The notes under the pieces were generated by a model. That model had not been told where the DNA came from. It saw nothing but the letters and a program-made list of their open reading frames with translations, and did no database searches. A stretch of DNA of 64,000 bases from BOG-994 sp049514215 (GTDB taxonomy: Bacteria > Pseudomonadota > Gammaproteobacteria > Burkholderiales > Burkholderiaceae_D): assembly GCA_049514215.1 (NCBI GenBank), contig JBEKVI010000021.1:1-64000 (forward strand). The letters are read 5' to 3'. Shown here piece after piece: positions 53,893 to 62,462 of the stretch (its first letter is position 1; each line of letters starts with the position of its first letter). The translations under genes were made by a program, and so were the position numbers.

Positions 53893-54573
53893 CTAGACCG
53901 TGACCGGGCCAAGCGCTTCCTCTAAGGCCGACAACGGGGCGGTCCATCCCACGATGGCGCCCTGGGCCGTGATCATCTCGAGGGTCGCTTTCTTGAAGGC
54001 CGGGAAATAGCTCTCGGTTGCGTCCTCGATGAGGAGCCCGTTATAGCCGCGATCGTTGGCCTCGCGCATGGTGGTCTGCACGCACACTTCGGTCGTCACG
54101 CCGGCAAAGATCAGGTGCGTGATCTCGCGCGCGCGCAGCACCTGCTCGAGTGGCGTGGCGTAAAAGGCGCCCTTACCGGGCTTGTCGATGACGAGTTCGC
54201 CAGGCTTCGCCGCGAGCTGGGCCACGATGTTATTGCCCGGCTCCCCGGTGATGAGCACGCGTCCCATCGGGCCCGGGTCCCCGATGCGAAGCGAAGGTGA
54301 TCCGCGCAGGCGCTTGGCCGGCGGGCAGTCCGAAAGATCGGGGCGGTGGCCCTCGCGGGTGTGGATGACGGCGATCCCGTGCGCACGGCAGGTTTCAAGA
54401 AGCGCGAAGACCGTCGGCACGATCGCCTCGAGCCGGCTGACGTCATTGCCCAGCGACGCGCCAAATCCGCCGGGCTCGACGAAGTCGCGCTGCATGTCGA
54501 TGACGATCAATGCCGTGTGGGCGGGGTCGAACGCGTATTCGAAAGGGGTGGCTGCAAGGCGGCGCTCGGTCAT
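53893..54573 (-). CDS. Isochorismatase-fold cysteine hydrolase, BiuH paralogue (possible triuret hydrolase)
   Basis: 226 residues. Catalytic triad positions are clear: Asp in VIDMQRDF, Lys in DKPGKGAF, Cys in GVTTEVCVQT. It shares HTREGHRPDLSD, GDPGP and ANDRGY with the BiuH-like protein 1.6 kb away but differs in the C-terminal third (ATESYFPAFKKA, GWTAPL). Triuret hydrolase TrtA is an isochorismatase-fold relative of BiuH found clustered with biuH, so TrtA is a reasonable guess, not a demonstrated one. Last gene of the BMP-transporter operon, 17 nt after the ATPase gene. Confidence 0.75.
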   Translation of the reverse strand: MTERRLAATPFEYAFDPAHTALIVIDMQRDFVEPGGFGASLGNDVSRLEAIVPTVFALLETCRAHGIAVIHTREGHRPDLSDCPPAKRLRGSPSLRIGDPGPMGRVLITGEPGNNIVAQLAAKPGELVIDKPGKGAFYATPLEQVLRAREITHLIFAGVTTEVCVQTTMREANDRGYNGLLIEDATESYFPAFKKATLEMITAQGAIVGWTAPLSALEEALGPVTV

Positions 54574-54590
54574 GGCAAATCGATTCCGGA

Positions 54591-56189
54591 TCAGTGTGTC
54601 AGCGCGGGAGATTCCGAGTGCCCGGCCATGTGTCGCCCGATCTCGCGCATGTCGGCATTCTGGACATCAGTCTCATAGACCAAGCGGCCCTCGGACATCA
54701 CGGCGATCCGGTCAGCGAGCTCGAAAAGCTCGTCTAAGTCCTCGCTGACCAAAAGCACCGCCGTCCCGCCGTTGCGTGCCGCGATGATGCGATCGTGAAT
54801 CTCGCTGACGGCGGCGAAATCGAGGCCGAACACGGGATTGGCGACAATGAGCAAGGATACCGGAGCCGAAAGCTCGCGCGCGAGCACTGCGCGCTGCACG
54901 TTGCCTCCCGACAACGTTCCGATGGCGGCCTTGGGCCCCTGCGTTTTGACTTTGAACTCACGAATCCAGCGTTCGGCCTGTGTGCGCGCCGCGCGCCGGT
55001 TAAGCCAAATGCCCATTGCCAGAGGGGCCTGGTCGAAGTTGCGTAGCGCCATGTTGTCGGCCACGCTCATGCGGGCGACGCAGGCGTTTTTCAGGGGCTC
55101 TTCGGGCAGGCTAAAGACGGCGAAGCTGCGGATCTCGTCGCGCTTGGAGTGGTACGGCAGGCCATCGACTGTGATCGATCCCGAACTGGGTTCGCGTTGA
55201 CCGATCAAGGCTTCCACCAGTTGACGCTGCCCGTTGCCCGACACGCCGGCGATGCCGAAGATCTCTCCCGGCCGAACCGAAAGGCTCACCTTCTCAACGG
55301 CCGGCATGCCGATGTCATCTTCGACGACGAGATCGGTGACCAAAAGACGTGGTGCGACATCGGCCTTGAGCGGCGTTTTCTTGGTGTCGGACTGCGGAAT
55401 CTGGCGCGAGCCCACCATCATCTCGGCCATGCGCTGCGCATCGAGCTCGGCAATCGGTGCGCCGCCCGCGAGCCGGCCGCGCCTGAGCACCGTGACGGCG
55501 TCGGCAAAGCCCAGGACCTCGCGAAATTTGTGCGTGATCATGAGAACCGAAAGCCGGCCCGACTGTGTCATCTCCTTGAGCATCCCGAGCACTTCGTCGG
55601 CCTCCTCGAGCGTGAGCACGGAGGTGGGTTCGTCTAAGATCATGAAGCGGCTCTTCAGATAGAGCTGCTTTAGGATCTCGAGCTTTTGTTTCTCGCCTGC
55701 GGCCAACCTTGAGACGGGGCGGTCGAGCGGCACCTGGAACGGGACCGATTGCATGAAGGCCGCGATGCGCTCGCGCTCGTCGCGCCAGCGGATGACCGCG
55801 GGCACGTCGGCACGCGACATGACGAGGTTTTCCGTGGCCGTCATGCTGGGTACGAGGGTGAAATGCTGGTAGACCATGCCGATGCCCAACGCGTGCGCAT
55901 CCTGGGGGGTCGAGATGACCTGTTCGCGGCCGTCGACCATGATCTGACCTTCGTCGGCCAGTTGGTAGCCGACGAGACATTTGACGAGCGTGCTCTTGCC
56001 GGCTCCGTTTTCGCCGAGCAAGGCGTGAAACGATCCCGGCATGACCCGCATCGAGACATCCTCGAGCGCAGCAAATGAGCCAAAGCGCTTGGTCAGGTGC
56101 AAGACTTCGACTCCGACGGCGCGCTCGCTTGGGACCGCCGGATGGGTCTCGCTGCTGACCACCCTGAGCATTTCCGAAGGAATCGACAT
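54591..56189 (-). CDS. BMP-type ABC transporter ATPase, tandem nucleotide-binding domains
   Basis: 532 residues with two NBDs. The first (about 30-260) is complete: Walker A GENGAGKST, signature LAAGEKQK, Walker B MILDEPTS. The second (about 290-510) has a degenerate Walker A (GVSGNGQR) and signature LSGGNVQR, the usual asymmetry of sugar/nucleoside-type importers. It powers the two permeases encoded upstream. It lies between the two hydrolase genes (7 nt after the BiuH-like gene). Confidence 0.9.
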   Translation of the reverse strand: MSIPSEMLRVVSSETHPAVPSERAVGVEVLHLTKRFGSFAALEDVSMRVMPGSFHALLGENGAGKSTLVKCLVGYQLADEGQIMVDGREQVISTPQDAHALGIGMVYQHFTLVPSMTATENLVMSRADVPAVIRWRDERERIAAFMQSVPFQVPLDRPVSRLAAGEKQKLEILKQLYLKSRFMILDEPTSVLTLEEADEVLGMLKEMTQSGRLSVLMITHKFREVLGFADAVTVLRRGRLAGGAPIAELDAQRMAEMMVGSRQIPQSDTKKTPLKADVAPRLLVTDLVVEDDIGMPAVEKVSLSVRPGEIFGIAGVSGNGQRQLVEALIGQREPSSGSITVDGLPYHSKRDEIRSFAVFSLPEEPLKNACVARMSVADNMALRNFDQAPLAMGIWLNRRAARTQAERWIREFKVKTQGPKAAIGTLSGGNVQRAVLARELSAPVSLLIVANPVFGLDFAAVSEIHDRIIAARNGGTAVLLVSEDLDELFELADRIAVMSEGRLVYETDVQNADMREIGRHMAGHSESPALTH

Positions 56190-56196
56190 GGGCTTC

Positions 56197-56868
56197 CTAG
56201 AGGGCGACGGTCAGTTCGGCGCTGGTTGCGACGGCACCGAACACGCCGCCTTGCATCTTGATCATGTGCAGCGCTGCCCGATGATTGCCCGCGTCGGTGG
56301 CCGCGGTGCAGTCGGCCAGCAACAGGCATTCGAACCCGCGATCGTTGGCGTCGCGCATGGTGGTATGGACGCACACGTCGGTGGTGATGCCCGTGAGAAT
56401 CAGGTTGCGGATGCCACGCGTGCGCAGCACCAGTTCCAGGTCAGTCGCGTAGAACGAGCCCTTGCCGGGTTTGTCGATCACGATTTCGCCGGGATGGGGC
56501 GCAAGCTCGGCGATGATCTCCCAGCCCGGCTCACCGCGCACCAGGATCTTGCCGCAAGGACCCGGATCGCCGATACCGGCACCGATCTGGCGCGAGCGCC
56601 AGCGCTTGTTGGCGGGCAGATCCGACAGATCGGGACGGTGGCCTTCACGGGTGTGGATGATGAGATAGCCCGCCTCGCGCATGGTCGCAAGCAGCGACTT
56701 GATGGGGCCGATGGGCGCGCGCGTGAGCGCCAGATCGTAGCCCATCTTGTCGACGTAGCCGCCTTCGCCACAGAAGTCGGTTTGCATGTCGATGATGATG
56801 AGCGCGGTGTTGCCGGGACGTAGATCGCCGTCGAAGGGCCACGGATAGGGGTCGGCTTGAACGAACAT
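56197..56868 (-). CDS. biuH: Biuret hydrolase (BiuH-like isochorismatase-fold amidase)
   Basis: 223 residues. It closely matches Rhizobium BiuH as I remember it: ADPYPWPF start, IIIDMQTDF (catalytic Asp), GMGYDL-like KMGYDLALTRAPI, IGAGIGDPGPCG, DKPGKGSFYATDLELVL (Lys) and TGITTDVCVHTTMRDAND (Cys nucleophile). It converts biuret to allophanate and ammonia. The ATG overlaps the permease stop (TAATG). The product is the substrate of AtzF, encoded in the facing operon. Confidence 0.86.
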   Translation of the reverse strand: MFVQADPYPWPFDGDLRPGNTALIIIDMQTDFCGEGGYVDKMGYDLALTRAPIGPIKSLLATMREAGYLIIHTREGHRPDLSDLPANKRWRSRQIGAGIGDPGPCGKILVRGEPGWEIIAELAPHPGEIVIDKPGKGSFYATDLELVLRTRGIRNLILTGITTDVCVHTTMRDANDRGFECLLLADCTAATDAGNHRAALHMIKMQGGVFGAVATSAELTVAL

Positions 56869-57788
56869 TATTTTTGGATCGAAAGTTCGCCGGGGGCTCC
56901 GGCCAGCGCGCGGGTGCGCGAGGAGGTCATGATCATGATTGCCAGGGTGAGCGCGTAGGGTGTCGCGTTAAAGAGGTAGTAGCCGCTCGTGATGCCGACC
57001 GACTGAAGTGCCGGACCCAGAGCTCCCGCACCCCCGAAGAGCAGGGCGGCCCAGAAGCAGTTCACGGGATTCCAGCGCGCGAAAATGACGAGCGCGACGG
57101 CGATGAGTCCCTGGCCGCTCGAGAGGCCCTCGCTCCAGCTGCCGGGGTAATAGAGGGAGAGGAAGGAGCCTCCGATTCCCGCAAAGATGCCGCCCACGCC
57201 GGTGCAGCCGATGCGCACGAGATTGACGCGGTAGCCCATGGCGCGCGCGGCTTCGGCGCTGTCTCCGACGATGCGGACCACCAAGCCGATGCGCGTCGTG
57301 CGAAATGCGTAGGCCAGCCCAATGGTCAGGACGATGCCGATCAAGAACAGGGGGTTGATCACCAACGCCGCGCGCAGTGGGGCCAGATCGCTCCAGTTTC
57401 CGAGCGCGAGCCCCGGAAGGAGCTTGGCCTGGGGCTGGATGAAGGGCTTGCCCAGATAGAACGCAAGCCCGGTCCCAAAGAGCATGAGTGCGATGCCTAC
57501 GGCGATGTCGTTGACGCGCTTGAGACTGCAGAGCATGCCGTGCAAAAGGCCAAAGAGTAATCCCACCCCGCCTGCGGCGATCACCCCCCACCAGGGGCTG
57601 CCGGAAAGATAGGAGATCGCATAGCCAGTCATGGCGCCCATGACGAGAATGCCCTCCAGACCCAGATTGATGCGTCCGCTGCGCTCGGTGATGCACTCAC
57701 CTAGGCTCACGAACAAGAAGGGCGTGCTCACGCGAATCGCGCCCGAGAAAATCGCCAGCGGCACGCCCCACCAGCCGATCCCGTTCAT
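56868..57788 (-). CDS. BMP-type ABC transporter permease (second)
   Basis: 306 residues with about eight to nine TM helices and the branched permease signature LGECITERSGRINLGLEGILVMG near the N-terminus in pieces. Typical of the YufQ/BmpC-type partner in nucleoside-like importers. The ATG at 57786-57788 overlaps the first permease stop (ATGA). Confidence 0.9.
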   Translation of the reverse strand: MNGIGWWGVPLAIFSGAIRVSTPFLFVSLGECITERSGRINLGLEGILVMGAMTGYAISYLSGSPWWGVIAAGGVGLLFGLLHGMLCSLKRVNDIAVGIALMLFGTGLAFYLGKPFIQPQAKLLPGLALGNWSDLAPLRAALVINPLFLIGIVLTIGLAYAFRTTRIGLVVRIVGDSAEAARAMGYRVNLVRIGCTGVGGIFAGIGGSFLSLYYPGSWSEGLSSGQGLIAVALVIFARWNPVNCFWAALLFGGAGALGPALQSVGITSGYYLFNATPYALTLAIMIMTSSRTRALAGAPGELSIQK

Positions 57789-58891
57789 GACGTGGCCTCC
57801 TTGGCTAAGGGCTGTGGCGTGGCCGCGATGCTCGTTGGGGCCGGCTTGGCCCAGTTGATGCGGCCGTAGAGCGTTTCGCAAGCCAGGATGAGCAAGAAGG
57901 CAATGCCCTCAAGAACGAGCACGGCCGCATCAGGCATGTCCAGACGCCGCTGCAGCATCCCGCCGCTGGCTGAAATGCCGCCCAGCAGGATGGCCACGGG
58001 CACGATGGCAATGGGATTGTGGCGCGCGATGAACGCGACCAGGATCCCGGCGTAGCCGTAGCCTGCGATGAGTGACGCGTTGGCCGCGCCATGGACGGCG
58101 GCGACTTCCACCGCGCCGGCCAAGCCCGCCGCAAGTCCTCCGAGCGCGCAGGCCAGAAGCACAAGCCCCCCGGTCGGAAGTCCCGCAAGCAGGCCCGCAC
58201 GCAGGTTTCCGCCAGCCACCCGCATGGCAAAGCCGATGGTCGTGCGATACACGAGGGCATAGGAGAGGATGCAGGCAATGATGCCAAAGCCCAGCCCCCA
58301 GTGGACATTGAGACCGGGCAGATTGCCCAGGCGATTCTCATCGCCAATGGGAAAGGTGGAGGGCTTGTTCAGGCTCGCCGGGTCGCGCAAGACACCTTCG
58401 ACCAAGTGATTGAAAAGGGCGATGGCGATGTACGCCAACAGAAGGCTCGAGATGGTCTCGTTGACGCCCCGGTAATGGCGCAGGCCGCCGGCCAACATGA
58501 TCCAGACCGCGCCCGTGACCATGCCTGCCAGAAGCATTCCGGTATCGACGATGAAAGCACCACTACCCGAGAGCAGATGTCCCATGACGGCAGCCGCAAG
58601 CCCGCCCAGAACGAGTGCGCCTTCTCCACCGATGATCATGAGTCCGACCTGGGCAGGCAGGGCGACACACAGCGCGGTGAGGATGAGAGGCGCAGCCCTC
58701 GAGAGTGTGTTCTGCCAGGAAAAGCCGCTCGCAAACCCGCCCCGGTAGATGAGTGCGTAGACCTCGAGCGGATCTTTGCCGAGTACCCAGACGAAAGCTC
58801 CAAAAAGAACGGCTGCCGCGCACAGCGCAATCAGCGGCACCGCGACCGCCTCGACAGCGGGTCCGAGCTGCGCTCTGCCGGGCCGTTCCAT
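57785..58891 (-). CDS. BMP-type ABC transporter permease (first)
   Basis: 368 residues, about eight to ten TM helices; VGLMIIGGEGALVLGGL and RHYRGVNETISSLLLAYIA are the family landmarks (shown in part). Partner of the other permease; together they form the inner-membrane channel. ATG lies 7 nt after the binding-protein stop. Confidence 0.9.
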   Translation of the reverse strand: MERPGRAQLGPAVEAVAVPLIALCAAAVLFGAFVWVLGKDPLEVYALIYRGGFASGFSWQNTLSRAAPLILTALCVALPAQVGLMIIGGEGALVLGGLAAAVMGHLLSGSGAFIVDTGMLLAGMVTGAVWIMLAGGLRHYRGVNETISSLLLAYIAIALFNHLVEGVLRDPASLNKPSTFPIGDENRLGNLPGLNVHWGLGFGIIACILSYALVYRTTIGFAMRVAGGNLRAGLLAGLPTGGLVLLACALGGLAAGLAGAVEVAAVHGAANASLIAGYGYAGILVAFIARHNPIAIVPVAILLGGISASGGMLQRRLDMPDAAVLVLEGIAFLLILACETLYGRINWAKPAPTSIAATPQPLAKEATS

Positions 58892-58898
58892 GGGAGCT

Positions 58899-60026
58899 CT
58901 AGATCTTGCCGACCACGCCGGTCACCAGATAGTTCATCTGCTCCAGAACCGGGTCCGTCTGCTGATAGGACGTGCCCGAGGCAATCACGGTCTTGCCCGC
59001 GTTGTCCACGAGGGGACCTTTGAAGATCACGAAGTCGCCCTTCACCATCGAGGCCTTGATGCCATCGGCGGTGCTGCGCGCCGTGGCGCTGGCGCCTGGT
59101 CCGTAGGGGGACATCTTGACGAAGCCCTCCTTGAGGCCGCCGCGCAGGAAGTTCTTCATCGGTGCGCCCGACATCGCGTCATTGACGTGTACGGTGTAGG
59201 GCGTAAGCCAGTTCCACTCCGCCCCCGTCAGATAGCCCTTGGGTGCGAGCGCGGACTGGTTTGCGTGGTAGCCGCACACAAAGATGCCACGCCGCTCGGC
59301 CGTCTCGACGATGACTTTCGGGCTGTCGACGTGGCACGTGATGACGTCGACGCCTTGGTCGATGAGACTGTTGGCCGACTCCGCCTCCTTCACGGGCAGC
59401 GACCAGTCGCCGGTGATAATGAGCTGGGTCGTGATCTTGGGATCGACGCTGCGCGCGCCCAGGGTAAAGGCATTGATGTTGCGCAGCACCTGGGGAATCG
59501 GTTTGGCGGCGATGAAGCCGAGCTTCTTGCTCTTGCTCGCATGGCCTGCGACGACGCCGTTGAGGTACTGGCACTCGTCGATGTAGCCGAAGTAGCTGCC
59601 GGCATTTTTGGGATGCTTGCCTTCGGTCCACATGCCGCCGCAGTGGGCAAAGCGCACCTTCGGATACTTGGCGGCCATGCGCAGCATGAAGGGGTCGAAA
59701 TAGCCGAACGAGGTCGCAAAGATCAACCCGGCGCCGTCTTGTTCGACCATCGAGGACATGGTGTTTTCAACATCGGTGGTTTCAGGTACCTTTTCCTGCT
59801 CGACCACGGTCACGCCGGGCAGCTTCTTGATCTGTGCGGCTGCCTGGGCTTGCGCCTGGTTGTAGCCGTAGTCATCGCGAGGGCCCACGTAGATCACGCC
59901 GACCGTGAGTTTGTCGGCGGCGAACGCGCGCGAAAGCGAAAGTGGACCGACCGCGCTGGCCGCTGCGCCCATCGCGATTTGCTTTAGCACAGCACGGCGG
60001 GACGGGCTCTTGGGCGATGAACTCAT
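58899..60026 (-). CDS. BMP-family ABC substrate-binding protein
   Basis: 375 residues with a twin-arginine-type leader (SRRAVLKQIAMG) and cleavage near residue 37. The mature protein starts KLTVGVIYVGPRDDYGYN, the BMP (Med/PnrA-like) pattern, with TSFGYFDPFML and VDVITCHVDSP. BMP proteins usually bind nucleosides; with BiuH next door a urea oligomer is plausible. First gene of the leftward operon, AGGAG 8 nt before the ATG, below a sigma-54 promoter. Confidence 0.88.
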   Translation of the reverse strand: MSSSPKSPSRRAVLKQIAMGAAASAVGPLSLSRAFAADKLTVGVIYVGPRDDYGYNQAQAQAAAQIKKLPGVTVVEQEKVPETTDVENTMSSMVEQDGAGLIFATSFGYFDPFMLRMAAKYPKVRFAHCGGMWTEGKHPKNAGSYFGYIDECQYLNGVVAGHASKSKKLGFIAAKPIPQVLRNINAFTLGARSVDPKITTQLIITGDWSLPVKEAESANSLIDQGVDVITCHVDSPKVIVETAERRGIFVCGYHANQSALAPKGYLTGAEWNWLTPYTVHVNDAMSGAPMKNFLRGGLKEGFVKMSPYGPGASATARSTADGIKASMVKGDFVIFKGPLVDNAGKTVIASGTSYQQTDPVLEQMNYLVTGVVGKI

Positions 60027-60059
60027 GCCGTTTTCTCCTTATCCATGGAAAATAAAATC

Positions 60060-60069
60060 TGGGATACCA
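60060..60069. promoter_or_regulatory. Palindrome TGGGATACCA, candidate GntR/FCD operator
   Basis: On the minus strand it reads TGGTATCCCA, one mismatch from the TGGTATACCA at 44596. It lies at about +10 to +19 from the predicted sigma-54 start, matching the atzF promoter arrangement, and is extended by a flanking C/G pair (CTGGGATACCAG). Confidence 0.55.
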
Positions 60070-60087
60070 GACGGTGCGCAACATGGA

Positions 60088-60105
60088 ATGCAATAGGCAT
60101 GCCAG
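60088..60105 (-). promoter_or_regulatory. Sigma-54 (-24/-12) promoter upstream of the BMP/biuH operon
   Basis: Minus strand CTGGCATGCCTATTGCAT: GG and GC exactly 10 bases apart, matching YTGGCACG-N4-TTGCW with a single mismatch (T for C in CACG). Predicted start near 60078, 52 nt before the ATG at 60026. Confidence 0.85.
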
Positions 60106-60268
60106 CCGCCAGACCGTGCAGGACCCGTCTCAAGGGCACGCCCTGGGCTTCGCGGCCGAAGCCGCATCCACATTGATTCTTAAGGGCGCCCGCGCGTAGT
60201 GTTAAGCGCAGCCGATGGGGCAGGTGATGAGGGCAGGCCTCGAGCCTGCAGCAGGCGCGTGGCCCGCT

Positions 60269-60284
60269 TTGGTGCACGCGCCAA
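60269..60284. promoter_or_regulatory. Imperfect 16-bp palindrome upstream of the sigma-54 promoter
   Basis: TTGGTGCACGCGCCAA: 12 of 16 positions symmetric (TTGG..CCAA with inner GC pairs). It is about 190 bp upstream of the sigma-54 start, a usual distance for an enhancer-binding protein. The half-site order does not match the NtrC consensus, so the binding protein is unknown. Confidence 0.35.
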
Positions 60285-60359
60285 ACCGTTCTAGTGCGGA
60301 TCGGTGCCGAGATGGGGGATGGCCGAAGTCATCGCCGCGGGCACCCGGGAATCCCCTGT

Positions 60360-62462
60360 CTAGTGGGGGCCTGCGAGCAAATCGAGCAGCTCTTTCTGGC
60401 CGTCGATGCGTTGTGCGCGGGTGCGCACGCGTGTCCAGGCGCCGTCGCCATCCATCTCCCAGGCGAGGACGTTATCGCGCAGGTGAATGAGCAGGCCTTC
60501 CTGGATGACGCGTTTTTTGAGCTTGGGGTCGCGTACGGGAAAGCAGAGTTCGACGCGTCGAAAGAAATTACGGTCCATCCAGTCGGCGCTGGAAAGATAG
60601 ACGTCCTTGGCGCCGTCATTGTGAAAGTAGAAAATGCGGCTGTGTTCGAGAAAGCGGCCGATGATCGAGCGGACCGTGATGTTCTCCGACAACCCTGGAA
60701 CGCCCGGACGCAGGGCGCACACGCCGCGCACCACGAGATCGATTTTCACGCCGCTTTGGCTGGCAAGATACAACTCGGCGATGACCTCGGGCTCGAGCAG
60801 GGCGTTCATCTTGGCGATGATGCGCGCAGGCTTCTGGCTGCGTGCGTGCTTGGCCTCGCGGCGAATCGCAGAGACCGTGTTGTCGTGCAGCGTGAAAGGC
60901 GAATGCCAGAGTTCTGCCAGAGGCTTGGCACTTCCTAGCCCCGTGAGTTGCTGGAAGACCTCATGGACATCACTGCAGATATCCTCGTTGGCCGTGAAGA
61001 GCCCGAAATCGGTATAGAGCCGCGCCGTGCGAGGATGGTAATTGCCGGTCCCCAGATGCGCGTAGCGCTTGAGGCGGCGAACTCCGTTGCGCGTGAGTTC
61101 GCCGCGCACCACGAGCGCCATCTTGGCGTGGGTTTTGTGCCCCACGACCCCGTAGACGACATGGGCTCCGACCTGCTCGAGCCGCGCTGCCCAGTTGATG
61201 TTGGTTTCCTCGTCGAAGCGCGCCATGAGTTCCACGACGACCGTGACCTCCTTGCCCGAGCGGGCAGCGGTCAGGAGCGCCTCCATGAGCGCGGAGTCGG
61301 TTCCGGTGCGATAGATGGTCTGCTTGATGGCCACCACGGCCGGGTCGGCGGCCGCGCTGCGCAGAAAGTCGAGCACCGGATTAAAGGACTGATACGGGTG
61401 ATGCAAAAGGATGTCCTGCTTGGCGAGGACCTTGAAGAAATCGCTGTGTTTGAGCTGGGCCTTTTGGATCGCGTTGGGAAGCCCGGGACTGAAGGCCGAG
61501 AACTTCAGATCCGCCCGGTCGACGAGATCGGGCAGCTGAATCAGGCGAACCAGATTCACCGGACCGGAGACGCGGTAGACCTCGCGCGGCTCAAGCACGA
61601 ACTCGCGCATGAGCAGCTGCGCGATCGCCTCCGAGCACGTGGCCGAGATCTCCAGGCGCACCGCATCGCCGAAGTGACGCTGTGGCAGCTCACCTTGGAG
61701 AGCCACCCGCAGGTTGGTAATTTCCTCGTCGTCGACAAACAGATCACTGTTGCGGGTCACCCGAAACTGATGGCACCCGTGTACCTGCATCCCGGCGAAC
61801 AAGTCCGCGACGCAGGCTTGCATGATCGAGGTCAGCATCACGAAGCTATAGGGATGGCTGGCCAGTCCGTCGGGCAAGCGAATCAGGCGGGGCAGTGCGC
61901 GTGGCGCCTGCACGATGGCCACGCCCGAATTGCGACCGAACGCGTCCTTGCCACCCAACTCCACGGCGAAGTTCAGGCTCTTGTTGAGCACACGTGGAAA
62001 CGGATGTGCCGGATCGAGCCCTATGGGAGTGAGAACCGGCAGAATCTCGCGATGAAAGTAATCGCGCGCCCAAGCGGCGATCTCATCGTTCCAGTTGGTC
62101 ACGAGTTGCAAAAAGACGCCCTCGGCCTCGAGCGCGGGCAAAAGGGTCGAATTCAACAGTTCGTACTGGCGCGCCACGAGTTCCCGGGCCCGGTCCGAGA
62201 CCATCTGGTAGGTTTCGGAGACGGTGTGGCCGTCGACGTCGCGAAAGCCCGGATTCTGCAGGATCTGTTCTTTCATGCCCGCGATCCGGATCTCGAAGAA
62301 CTCGTCGAGGTTGCTGCTCGTGATGCACAAAAATCGCAACCGCTCCAAAAGCGGCAGGCTCGGGTCCTCAGCCTGGGCAAAGACGCGCTCGTTAAAGGCC
62401 AGAACGCCCAATTCGCGATTCAGAAAGCGCTGCCCGGTAGCCGTCTTTTCCAGTGTCTGCAC
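60360..62462 (-). CDS. ppk: Polyphosphate kinase 1
   Basis: 700 residues, normal for PPK1. N-domain ITSSNLDEFFEIRIAG, a head domain, then two phospholipase-D-like catalytic domains with GHKTHAKMAL (the active-site His, about residue 435) and GTGNYHPRTARLYTD. It makes polyphosphate from ATP at the membrane. The start is GTG at 62460-62462 with a weak ribosome-binding site. It diverges from ppx/gppA by 131 bp rather than sharing an operon. Confidence 0.95.
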   Translation of the reverse strand: MQTLEKTATGQRFLNRELGVLAFNERVFAQAEDPSLPLLERLRFLCITSSNLDEFFEIRIAGMKEQILQNPGFRDVDGHTVSETYQMVSDRARELVARQYELLNSTLLPALEAEGVFLQLVTNWNDEIAAWARDYFHREILPVLTPIGLDPAHPFPRVLNKSLNFAVELGGKDAFGRNSGVAIVQAPRALPRLIRLPDGLASHPYSFVMLTSIMQACVADLFAGMQVHGCHQFRVTRNSDLFVDDEEITNLRVALQGELPQRHFGDAVRLEISATCSEAIAQLLMREFVLEPREVYRVSGPVNLVRLIQLPDLVDRADLKFSAFSPGLPNAIQKAQLKHSDFFKVLAKQDILLHHPYQSFNPVLDFLRSAAADPAVVAIKQTIYRTGTDSALMEALLTAARSGKEVTVVVELMARFDEETNINWAARLEQVGAHVVYGVVGHKTHAKMALVVRGELTRNGVRRLKRYAHLGTGNYHPRTARLYTDFGLFTANEDICSDVHEVFQQLTGLGSAKPLAELWHSPFTLHDNTVSAIRREAKHARSQKPARIIAKMNALLEPEVIAELYLASQSGVKIDLVVRGVCALRPGVPGLSENITVRSIIGRFLEHSRIFYFHNDGAKDVYLSSADWMDRNFFRRVELCFPVRDPKLKKRVIQEGLLIHLRDNVLAWEMDGDGAWTRVRTRAQRIDGQKELLDLLAGPH

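Larger units (their letters stand above)
60027..60359. other. Intergenic region ppk 3' end / BMP operon promoter
   Basis: 333 bp. It contains the sigma-54 promoter (60088-60105), the palindrome TGGGATACCA (60060-60069), a 7-bp GC-rich hairpin with a CGGC loop (60146-60163) and a 16-bp imperfect palindrome (60269-60284) about 190 bp upstream of the promoter. No clear ppk terminator with a T-run, and no small gene, is visible. Confidence 0.6.

Noticed and set aside
60269..60284. NtrC-binding site
   Set aside because: Half-sites are in the reverse order (TTGG..CCAA) to the TGCACC-N-GGTGCA consensus; kept only as an unassigned palindrome.
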